From Paludibacter sp. (lineage in GTDB: Bacteria > Bacteroidota > Bacteroidia > Bacteroidales > Paludibacteraceae), in NCBI GenBank assembly GCA_028748945.1, contig JAQTOL010000242.1, forward strand, positions 1-5,527: a DNA stretch of 5,527 bases, read 5' to 3'. Under the pieces are notes generated by a model. It made no database searches, was not told the DNA's origin, and worked only from the letters and a program-made list of their open reading frames with translations. Position numbers and translations under genes: made by a program. This document shows, piece by piece, positions 1 through 5,527 of the stretch; position 1 is the stretch's first letter; each line of letters starts with the position of its first letter.

Positions 1-2780
1 AATGCTAATCCGACATTTTTATTTGCACCAATTTTAATTATGAATTTATCCAGATTATCCAATGCTCCCGGAACAGTTTCTTTTAATCCAAAGTTGATTG
101 GTGTTGTATTATCATATTTGATAGTGTCAGCAGCAATTTCTACACCGGTAATTACCTGACCATTGGTGTCTAAAGGTGTCAAACCAAAATTAAGATTCAT
201 AGGAATCGTACTTTTTACGATAGCCTGAATACTAAAATCACGCGTTAGATCTAAAATACTTTTTAATGAACTTTGTAAACCGGAAATAGTGTCATTAAAC
301 TGAATCTTGAAATCAGCTCCAAAATCTAATGGAATAGTAACATTGTATTTTATATCCAGCTGATTCTTTGGTGAATATAAATCTACAATTTGTCTGTCAC
401 CAGTAATAGTAGGTACTGCATTTATTTCAATACTATCCGGTACTGTCTTTAAGAGATTTGGCAAATTTGCGATTGTAATCTCATTGTAATCGTCTGAAAT
501 TCCAGTTGCTATTGCACATAATCGGTATTTACTCCAGGTTGATTGACCCAAAACCGTAGCAGCAGCTATGTGCAAGGTAGTAGAAATCGTACTATTTGGA
601 ATTGCAACACCATTACTTTTTGGTATCAGATTTAAAGCAAGGTCAATTGGAATTCCCATTGTGTTCCCAATTTGAAGTGTAATTATCGGGTTCTTACTGT
701 CCAGATTATTGCCTGAATCTTTCAGCATAGCCGGAAGATCCAACTTGATCGGCTCAGAAATTGGTTTAATAACCGGAGCAATTTTACCCTGAATTACAGA
801 TATAGCCATAGTTCCAATAGCAATAGTTGGTTGAACATCTACAGAACCGATATCACTTGATTTCAGATTTGTTCCTTTAATATGTGCCCCACCTGACATG
901 CTAACTCCTTCATGCAAAGTGAAAACTCCATTTGTAAGAGCAATACCATTAGTTCCAAAATCAAATCCTTCCAATGTCAATGTCTTTGTGAATCCCTGAC
1001 TCACTTTAAATCCACGATTTAAAATAACCTGATTATTACTGTTAACATCTCCGGTTTTAAATTTCAACATACTTGGTAGTGTAATCGTATAGTTATCGAA
1101 GAAAATTGAATCGATATTTGTTGGTAAGTTGCTGATATTAATTCCAAAGGTAAGTGTTGTTGGAGTTTTTAGCGCAACAGAATAAATTTTCGTTACATCA
1201 GTGGAAATAGATTGATTAATATCTATATTGGTTGTCTGATTTGGAATAGGAAGTGATATACTGTTTGTTTCAATATTGGCATCTTGAATATTCAGATTAT
1301 TAATATTGGCTGTAATATTTAATTTTTTACCTTGAATACCCTGAAGTGTAAACAAATCGGACGTAGCATCACCAATTTTTAAATTATCTATGCTGTATTT
1401 TAAACTATCAGCAATATTTATTGAATTTCCTGTAACCGTTTTATCAAGTGTAATGCCAGAAATACCAATTGTTTTGCTTCCAAATAAATTAGTATAAGAT
1501 ATTGTTAATATGTTAGTTGTTGTATTTAAATTAGGATATGATTTAAATACAATAGAACGGGGTAATTGTATTAAACAATTGCCACTTGAAAACTGAAATG
1601 GGCTTACATTCGGATCAGATATATCTAACGCAAGTTCAGCACCGTTTACAAAAGTCAATGATGTTACTTTTGAAATGGCATCAGGTATATTTGCTACAGC
1701 TTTATTTATCAGATTTTTACCACTATTTACCGCAACATCAAATGTATTTGTTGAAATTGACATGTTGCCAATGGTTGGATCTGCATCCAATTTAACATTA
1801 ATGCCCAGGTCAAGCTCTTTAGGATAAGTATAATTTTTTGTTGAAATATCATTAATAGTACCATTAAATGTATAATCAATACTATATGTTACATCACTCG
1901 AGTAATGAAGTTCACTGTTAGCAATAGCTGGAGGGACTAATTTCTGAATAACAAAACTGGCTGTATAAATTCCACTTGTCGGGCTTAATTGTGCATTTGT
2001 TATAGTAAAACTATGACCATCACTTGAGATGGCTGTTCCTGTTCCATTTGCAGAAGTTAAAGTTACACTTGGTGGAAAAGTTATATTAAAACTTGTGATT
2101 TTATCTGTTTGTTGGTCAAAACCAATAGAATTAATTTTTGTTTTATTGAAAGTCAAAGTAACACTACTACTTGTAAACTGGATTTCATTAATACTTTTAA
2201 GAACGGATGGCAAACCAGTCAAATCCATGTTTTGAGCGATATGTTTAACTCCGCTGCTATAGCTTAAATTACCTGTATTAAAACTTACGGGTCCGGGATT
2301 TACAGGAATGGTTAATGTATTCGCAATATCAAAATCAGTATGAATGGAACTGACAGTTTTGTTTGCTATTGTCAGATCCGGAATTGGTAAATCCGAACTT
2401 AAAGTAATCGGATTAAATTGAAATGATGGAAAAGTTACCGAGCTAAAACTCGTGCTAATCTTCGGAATGGTTATATCGGCTATTGAAAATGAAACGGGGC
2501 TGATAGCATCCAATGCAACATGAAGAGAGTCACCCATTGATATTGAATAAGTGCTGTCTGCCGATTTTTTAAGAATGCTGAGGTTTTGACCGCTTATCAA
2601 TTTTCCTAAAAAAATTGAATCAGTTTTTCCAATTGGAATGGTTAATGAATCACCCCCGATCGTCATGTCAGTATTCAGACCTTTGGATAAATCATATTCA
2701 TCTGTTGTGCAACTTGAAAAAGCTACTCCAAAAACTAAAACTAGAATTATATAAATTCTCATTTTTTTAAAGGTAACCAT
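1..2780 (-). CDS. Large modular lipoprotein, function unknown, 3' end outside window
   Basis: An open frame of 926 complete codons runs from the ATG at 2780 off the left edge without a stop. The N-terminus is a lipoprotein signal peptide: basic start (MVTFKKMR), hydrophobic core (residues 8-21), and lipobox F-S-S-C with the acylated cysteine at 24, followed by an acidic tail (TTDEYD). The likely location is the outer membrane, perhaps the outer surface. The mature protein is very rich in Ser, Thr, Asn, Ile and Leu, poor in Cys and Trp, and has no catalytic motif I can see. It contains recurrent segments around Pro191, 366, 553, 774 and 904, and a second set (LPxxLxF type) around Pro236, 407, 569 and 683, suggesting tandem beta-sandwich modules. 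From memory, similar uncharacterised lipoproteins are common in Bacteroidota. The in-frame ATG at 2762 (Met7) is an equally possible start; no ribosome binding site decides. It is probably a single-gene unit, separated from the next upstream gene by over 600 bp. Confidence 0.87.
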   Translation of the reverse strand, partial: MVTFKKMRIYIILVLVFGVAFSSCTTDEYDLSKGLNTDMTIGGDSLTIPIGKTDSIFLGKLISGQNLSILKKSADSTYSISMGDSLHVALDAISPVSFSIADITIPKISTSFSSVTFPSFQFNPITLSSDLPIPDLTIANKTVSSIHTDFDIANTLTIPVNPGPVSFNTGNLSYSSGVKHIAQNMDLTGLPSVLKSINEIQFTSSSVTLTFNKTKINSIGFDQQTDKITSFNITFPPSVTLTSANGTGTAISSDGHSFTITNAQLSPTSGIYTASFVIQKLVPPAIANSELHYSSDVTYSIDYTFNGTINDISTKNYTYPKELDLGINVKLDADPTIGNMSISTNTFDVAVNSGKNLINKAVANIPDAISKVTSLTFVNGAELALDISDPNVSPFQFSSGNCLIQLPRSIVFKSYPNLNTTTNILTISYTNLFGSKTIGISGITLDKTVTGNSINIADSLKYSIDNLKIGDATSDLFTLQGIQGKKLNITANINNLNIQDANIETNSISLPIPNQTTNIDINQSISTDVTKIYSVALKTPTTLTFGINISNLPTNIDSIFFDNYTITLPSMLKFKTGDVNSNNQVILNRGFKVSQGFTKTLTLEGFDFGTNGIALTNGVFTLHEGVSMSGGAHIKGTNLKSSDIGSVDVQPTIAIGTMAISVIQGKIAPVIKPISEPIKLDLPAMLKDSGNNLDSKNPIITLQIGNTMGIPIDLALNLIPKSNGVAIPNSTISTTLHIAAATVLGQSTWSKYRLCAIATGISDDYNEITIANLPNLLKTVPDSIEINAVPTITGDRQIVDLYSPKNQLDIKYNVTIPLDFGADFKIQFNDTISGLQSSLKSILDLTRDFSIQAIVKSTIPMNLNFGLTPLDTNGQVITGVEIAADTIKYDNTTPINFGLKETVPGALDNLDKFIIKIGANKNVGLA

Positions 2781-2960
2781 GTGTATCGATTTTTATAGGT
2801 TTATAATTATTTTGTTAAAGGAGGAAATTAATTGAAAATAAATAGATTTTTGTTTAATTAATGTTTGAACGTAAAATTTGTAAGTTTTGTTCATTTAGAT
2901 AAATGTCCAACAAAATTAGTATTAGTTTTTTGAATTATAAGGATATAAGTGTTAAAAATG

Positions 2961-2968
2961 CAAATATA
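2961..2968 (-). promoter_or_regulatory. Possible Bacteroidota -7 promoter box for the lipoprotein gene
   Basis: Read on the minus strand this is TATATTTG, which fits the Bacteroides -7 consensus TAnnTTTG. It lies about 180 bp before the lipoprotein start. A second match, TAATTTTG, lies closer, at 2911-2918. Neither has a clear TTTG -33 element at the usual distance of about 19-21 bp, and such words are expected by chance in DNA this AT-rich. It is listed only as a candidate. Confidence 0.2.
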
Positions 2969-3162
2969 CATTAAATTTATTTTTTGGTTATTCGTTATTA
3001 TTTCAAGGTGTTAATACCTAAGTTGTAGTAAATTAGTAGAATAGTGTTTTTTCGAAATTGCTTGTGTCTTGAAAAATTTGAGTTAGAAGCGCAAAAAAAA
3101 TATTATTAATGTAATACTATAATAAATTTCAGGATAATATCCAATTCGTAAAATTTGCTACA

Positions 3163-3236
3163 TTTTACTTTAATATATATGACAATCAACAAAATATATA
3201 TGACAATCAATATTGTAAAATAATTTTTACTTTAAT
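3163..3236. repeat. 12-bp direct repeat bracketing the tandem repeat block
   Basis: The word ttttactttaat occurs exactly at 3163-3174 and again at 3225-3236, on either side of the 18-bp tandem repeat. The first copy overlaps the start of the tandem repeat by three bases. The second copy also contributes the right arm (ttttac, 3225-3230) of a 6-bp hairpin whose left arm is gtaaaa at 3215-3220. The arrangement could be a duplicated regulatory site or the trace of a small duplication. It does not look like an insertion-sequence end, since no terminal inverted repeats or transposase gene accompany it. Confidence 0.55.
3172..3210. repeat. Exact 18-bp tandem direct repeat, 21-bp period
   Basis: The sequence aatatatatgacaatcaa is present at 3172-3189 and, without a mismatch, at 3193-3210, with 3 bp between the copies. 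The period of 21 bp equals two turns of B-DNA, so proteins bound to the two copies would sit on the same face of the helix. A partial third copy, tatgacaactaa (10 of 12 bases the same), lies at 3285-3296. This is the layout expected of tandem operators, but half of each copy is simple AT alternation and no binding protein is known. It lies about 400 bp before the lipoprotein start. Confidence 0.75.
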
Positions 3237-3251
3237 CGGAAAAAAACTGAG

Positions 3252-3275
3252 AAAGTTGATTTTCGACTTTTTTTT
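3252..3275 (+). terminator. Terminator-like hairpin with T run, plus strand
   Basis: On the plus strand 3252-3259 (aaagttga) pairs with 3263-3270 (tcgacttt) as an 8-bp stem containing one G-T wobble and a 3-base loop. The T run continues from the stem to 3275, giving eight T in a row. This has the form of an intrinsic terminator for rightward transcription. The stem is short and AT-rich, so it would be weak. On the minus strand the same hairpin is followed after five bases by seven T (3246-3240), so it could act in both directions. No plus-strand gene is visible to its left. Confidence 0.45.
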
Positions 3276-3391
3276 GCATAAACTTATGACAACTAAAGTT
3301 TAAATATGATTGGGAGTGAAACTAGAGGGGTTTAAAACAAGTTCAACTGTCAGTTAATTAAAATAGTAGACTGTTTTTACATGATAAACAA

Positions 3392-3422
3392 TAAGGGGTG
3401 CCCAATTATTGGACACCCCTTA
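3392..3422 (-). terminator. Intrinsic terminator after the SDR gene
   Basis: Arms 3392-3403 and 3411-3422 form a GC-rich stem of 12 positions around a 7-base loop (3404-3410). In plus-strand RNA one position is a C-A mismatch (3401 with 3413), but in minus-strand RNA the same position is a U-G wobble, so the stem is fully paired only when read leftward. The minus-strand sequence after the stem is T-rich (ATTGTTTATC) but not a clean T run. It lies 32 bp beyond the stop codon of the SDR gene, the right place to end the transcript of the two genes to its right. Confidence 0.72.
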
Positions 3423-3454
3423 AAATATGGAGTAAACTAACTTACTTCTATTTC

Positions 3455-4240
3455 CTAAAGTATTTTACGCTTAATAAAAACCGAACGAATAAAGCGTCCC
3501 ATCACTTTGCCTTTAGTAAGCCAAGCGATATGGGTATTGTTTTTCGTGTTTGCAAGCATCTTTCTGCATAGAAAGGGAGTAACCGTATCAACCTTGTCGG
3601 CTAGAATATTGAAAATACGCTTATTACTTTCTGCTTCATCAGGATTGGACTTTAATGAATTTAGAAGAATGTCGGTTAATACCATTCCGGGACTTAATGA
3701 ACCGACTAAGACTTTTGTCTGAGTAGCTTCTTTAGCCAGAGAATGTGTAAAATAGCGCACGCCCCTTTTTGTGGTTCCGTACAATGTCATCTTCTTCATT
3801 AACATACCATCACTTCCAAAACCTTCCATATTGAAAATTTGTCCTCCATCCAGAGAATTCATTTTCCTAAAGGCAATTGAACTACCATTGATAACCCCGG
3901 CAATATTGATGTTGATAATTTGACTTATTTCAGATGCATTCATTTCCCAGATATATTTCCGGGCCTGATCAATACCGGCATTATTTATCCAAATATCAAT
4001 CGGACCGAAATCTTTAATTGCATTTTCCCAAAGTAATTCCACTTCTTCAAAATTGCTTACATTACATGAAAAACCTTGTAAAACTACTGTCGGATAGATA
4101 TCCTTTAGTTTATTTAATGCAATCTGAACTCCTGATTGAGATGTCCCATTAATAGTCACTTTCAAATTAGCCTCAATAAATCGTTGAGCAAGCCCAAATC
4201 CTATACCACGGGTGCTTCCGGTGATTAATACATGTTTCAT
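3455..4240 (-). CDS. SDR family oxidoreductase, NOL/NYC1-like
   Basis: A complete 261-residue protein, the usual length of a classical short-chain dehydrogenase/reductase: a cytosolic NAD(P)-dependent Rossmann-fold enzyme. Seen in the sequence: the cofactor-binding TGSTRGIG (residues 7-14), NNAG (86-89), the structural Asn112, the catalytic pair Tyr154 and Lys158 (YGTTK), and SPGMVLTD (183-190). The usual catalytic Ser, 13 residues before the Tyr, is Phe141; a Ser lies two residues later in the segment FNMEGFGSDG (136-145). This segment, YGTTKRG, SPGMV.TD and FNILADKVDTV (near 210) recall plant chlorophyll b reductases NOL and NYC1 (from memory). The organism shows no sign of photosynthesis, so the substrate is probably a different carbonyl compound and is unknown. 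Arg11 in the glycine motif mildly favours NADPH. The start is clear because the Rossmann strand begins at residue 3. It follows the putA-like gene by 45 bp and probably shares its transcript. Confidence 0.93.
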   Translation of the reverse strand: MKHVLITGSTRGIGFGLAQRFIEANLKVTINGTSQSGVQIALNKLKDIYPTVVLQGFSCNVSNFEEVELLWENAIKDFGPIDIWINNAGIDQARKYIWEMNASEISQIININIAGVINGSSIAFRKMNSLDGGQIFNMEGFGSDGMLMKKMTLYGTTKRGVRYFTHSLAKEATQTKVLVGSLSPGMVLTDILLNSLKSNPDEAESNKRIFNILADKVDTVTPFLCRKMLANTKNNTHIAWLTKGKVMGRFIRSVFIKRKIL

Positions 4241-4254
4241 GCTATTCTAATTAT

Positions 4255-4278
4255 TTTCACACAATCTCAAATGTGAAA
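4255..4278. repeat. 7-bp inverted repeat between the putA-like and SDR genes
   Basis: Arms tttcaca (4255-4261) and tgtgaaa (4272-4278) are perfect inverted copies separated by 10 bp. They fill most of the 45-bp gap just before the SDR start codon. The site could be an operator for a dimeric regulator or a weak hairpin in the mRNA that adjusts SDR expression. There is no T run, so it is not a good terminator. Chance is possible for arms this short. Confidence 0.35.
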
Positions 4279-4285
4279 TTTTATA

Positions 4286-5527
4286 TTACATATCATTCAT
4301 ATCATCGGTAATACTACCATACCGGTGATATTCAAAGGCGATACTTTGTTCTTTGACATAATGAAGCAGTTCAACCCGACCTTCAACCAGTGGCTTTGCC
4401 GAAGCTACATATTTACCTAAAACGGCAGCTCTACGGATGAAAGCTTCAGAAAGATTATTGTTACAAGTTCGAATTCGCTCGTATTTATTCATATCATTTA
4501 GAAATTCCTGTTCGGACTGAACAATAATTGAACTTTCTTTATTCACCGAGTTTCTCAACACTTCCAGTTTGAAATCGTCGTCACTAATGCTTAGTGTAAC
4601 AGGCGTTTTTACAATATTGGCTACAGCCAGTATCATATAAATTTCACACAAATCATCTTTGGACTGAACGCGTAGAGCCATATTTTTCAAAGGCAAATAG
4701 CGGAAAGTATTTTGTTCACCTATCAAATGATGGATATCCCGTTCCTGTGAAAATTCATTCTCCCAGTTTTCAACATAACTGTTTACTGCTATTTTAAAAC
4801 GCTTGTTTACTGATGCATTCAGGACCGTGGAAAAAGATTTAAACAGATTGCTCTCCGAAACTGCGTTCTCCAATTTTGGATTTTCAGTGATATTGACAAA
4901 ACAAGAAACATAATTCCTTCCACCGGCTTTTATACCACCACCAAAGGCTGAACGTTTCATGCCGCCAAAAGGCTGGCGATTGACAATGGCACCCGTGATA
5001 CCCCGATTAATATATAAGTTTCCGGCTTCGATGCTGTTTTTCCAGATAGCCTGCTCATTTTCGTCCAGACTTTGTAAACCGGATGTTAAACCATATTCTC
5101 CACCGTTTACGTATTGAATGCCCTGTTCAAGATTGTCAATACAAACGACACCCAAAAGCGGTGCAAATAATTCGTTTTTAAAAGTGTAACTTTCAGGCTT
5201 GACACCCCATTTTACACTTGGTTTGAGGATGAAATGTTTTTCATCTACGAACTCCGGTTTCACCAGCCACCATTCACCTTCCTCAAGATTATTAACAGCA
5301 TGCAGTAATTTGTCGTTTTCAGATGTGATCATGGGTCCGACAATATTACCTCCATTCCAGACTCCACCCGTTTGAATACTTTTTACAGCATCCGTCAGTT
5401 TTGTCTTGAAATCAGGATCGTTATATACTTCTTTTTCGAGCAGCAAGAGCGAACAGGCCGAACATTTCTGTCCCGCATTACTGAAAGCGGATGTTACGAT
5501 ATTTTGTATGGCATGATCGCGGTCGCC
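4286..5527 (-). CDS. putA: Delta-1-pyrroline-5-carboxylate dehydrogenase, probably C-terminal half of PutA (5' end outside window)
   Basis: The open frame enters at the right edge and ends in TAA at 4288-4286, giving 413 residues. Family role: oxidises glutamate semialdehyde, in equilibrium with pyrroline-5-carboxylate, to glutamate with NAD+, the second step of proline breakdown. Visible aldehyde-dehydrogenase parts, numbered from the first residue in the window: SAFSNAGQKCSA with the catalytic cysteine at 22, ELFAP (119-123) for NAD binding, NRQPFGG (183-189) and KAGGRNY (200-206), the last two typical of P5C dehydrogenases. About 200 further residues follow, including GEQNTFRY (270-277), GRVELLHYVKEQS (383-395) and YHRYG (400-404), matching the C-terminal extension of bifunctional PutA proteins. 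The proline dehydrogenase domain and the catalytic Glu would lie upstream, outside the window. A TTG at 5446 is not the start: the catalytic Cys lies before it. A stand-alone dehydrogenase with this tail cannot be excluded. Confidence 0.9.
   Translation of the reverse strand, partial: GDRDHAIQNIVTSAFSNAGQKCSACSLLLLEKEVYNDPDFKTKLTDAVKSIQTGGVWNGGNIVGPMITSENDKLLHAVNNLEEGEWWLVKPEFVDEKHFILKPSVKWGVKPESYTFKNELFAPLLGVVCIDNLEQGIQYVNGGEYGLTSGLQSLDENEQAIWKNSIEAGNLYINRGITGAIVNRQPFGGMKRSAFGGGIKAGGRNYVSCFVNITENPKLENAVSESNLFKSFSTVLNASVNKRFKIAVNSYVENWENEFSQERDIHHLIGEQNTFRYLPLKNMALRVQSKDDLCEIYMILAVANIVKTPVTLSISDDDFKLEVLRNSVNKESSIIVQSEQEFLNDMNKYERIRTCNNNLSEAFIRRAAVLGKYVASAKPLVEGRVELLHYVKEQSIAFEYHRYGSITDDMNDM

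Larger units (their letters stand above)
2781..3391. other. Long AT-rich intergenic region
   Basis: No credible coding frame was found on either strand across about 610 bp. The DNA is strongly AT-rich, with many A and T runs. It separates the lipoprotein gene from the terminator of the SDR gene, so it must contain the lipoprotein promoter and leader. Visible structure is concentrated between 3160 and 3302: a tandem direct repeat, a flanking direct repeat, a terminator-like hairpin, and a 7-bp inverted repeat (3279-3285 with 3296-3302). An 11-base word, cgtaaaatttg, occurs at 2870-2880 and again at 3147-3157; this may be chance in such DNA. Confidence 0.8.

Noticed and set aside
1586..1795. 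Plus-strand open frame of 69 codons
   Set aside because: It lies wholly inside the lipoprotein gene on the other strand, has a low-complexity Leu/His/Gln-rich translation typical of an antisense shadow, and has no ribosome binding site.
2029..2235. Plus-strand open frame of 68 codons
   Set aside because: Antisense to the lipoprotein gene, whose frame is continuous through this stretch. The hydrophobic translation arises from the complementary Asn/Thr/Ser-rich codons.
2816..2861. A Shine-Dalgarno-like aaaggagg (plus strand) followed by a TTG-started frame of nine codons
   Set aside because: Bacteroidota rarely rely on Shine-Dalgarno sequences, the start codon is weak and the peptide would be nine residues. 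Most likely chance, though striking in AT-rich DNA.
3132..3142. Short palindrome ggataatatcc
   Set aside because: Arms of only 5 bp around one base, with no phasing to a promoter element or to the nearby direct repeats. Expected by chance.
3160..3240. Possible CRISPR array or insertion-sequence end
   Set aside because: Only two full repeat copies with a 3-bp gap, no spacer-sized intervals, no terminal inverted repeats and no cas or transposase gene nearby.
3507..3722. Plus-strand open frame of 71 codons
   Set aside because: Antisense to the C-terminal half of the SDR gene, which has clear family motifs.
5444..5446. TTG at 5446 as the start of the aldehyde dehydrogenase
   Set aside because: The frame stays open to the window edge, and the 27 codons before it encode the conserved catalytic segment SAFSNAGQKCSA, so the true start lies outside the window.

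Overview
The window is AT-rich and reads as chromosomal DNA of a Bacteroidota bacterium, probably of the Bacteroidales (inference). Three things point there: a very long lipoprotein whose lipobox cysteine is followed by an acidic stretch (C-TTDEYD), no convincing Shine-Dalgarno sequences before the genes, and long AT-rich intergenic DNA. All three genes lie on the minus strand, so transcription runs from the right edge to the left. Two of them run off the window.

Right part (3455-5527): the 3' portion of a proline-catabolic delta-1-pyrroline-5-carboxylate dehydrogenase, most likely the C-terminal half of a bifunctional PutA. After a 45-bp gap comes a short-chain dehydrogenase/reductase (SDR) that resembles the plant chlorophyll b reductase NOL/NYC1 more than ordinary SDRs. 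The pair probably forms one transcript that ends at a strong GC-rich hairpin (3392-3422), which is better paired in the minus-strand RNA.

Middle (2781-3391): about 610 bp with no credible gene. It is not featureless. It holds an exact 18-bp direct repeat with a 21-bp period, a 12-bp direct repeat flanking that block, and a hairpin followed by a run of T that looks like an intrinsic terminator on the plus strand, where no gene is visible to its left. The promoter of the lipoprotein gene should also lie here.

Left part (1-2780): at least 926 codons of a secreted lipoprotein with no stop codon in the window. It is rich in Ser, Thr, Asn and Ile and carries two kinds of recurrent proline-centred motif. 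This suggests a chain of beta-sandwich-like modules anchored to the outer membrane and possibly displayed on the cell surface. I do not recognise a specific function.

No CRISPR array, tRNA, rRNA, insertion sequence or phage gene was seen. The proline gene and its partner look like metabolic chromosomal genes. The less explained parts are the modular lipoprotein, the NOL-like SDR and the repeat/terminator block between them.
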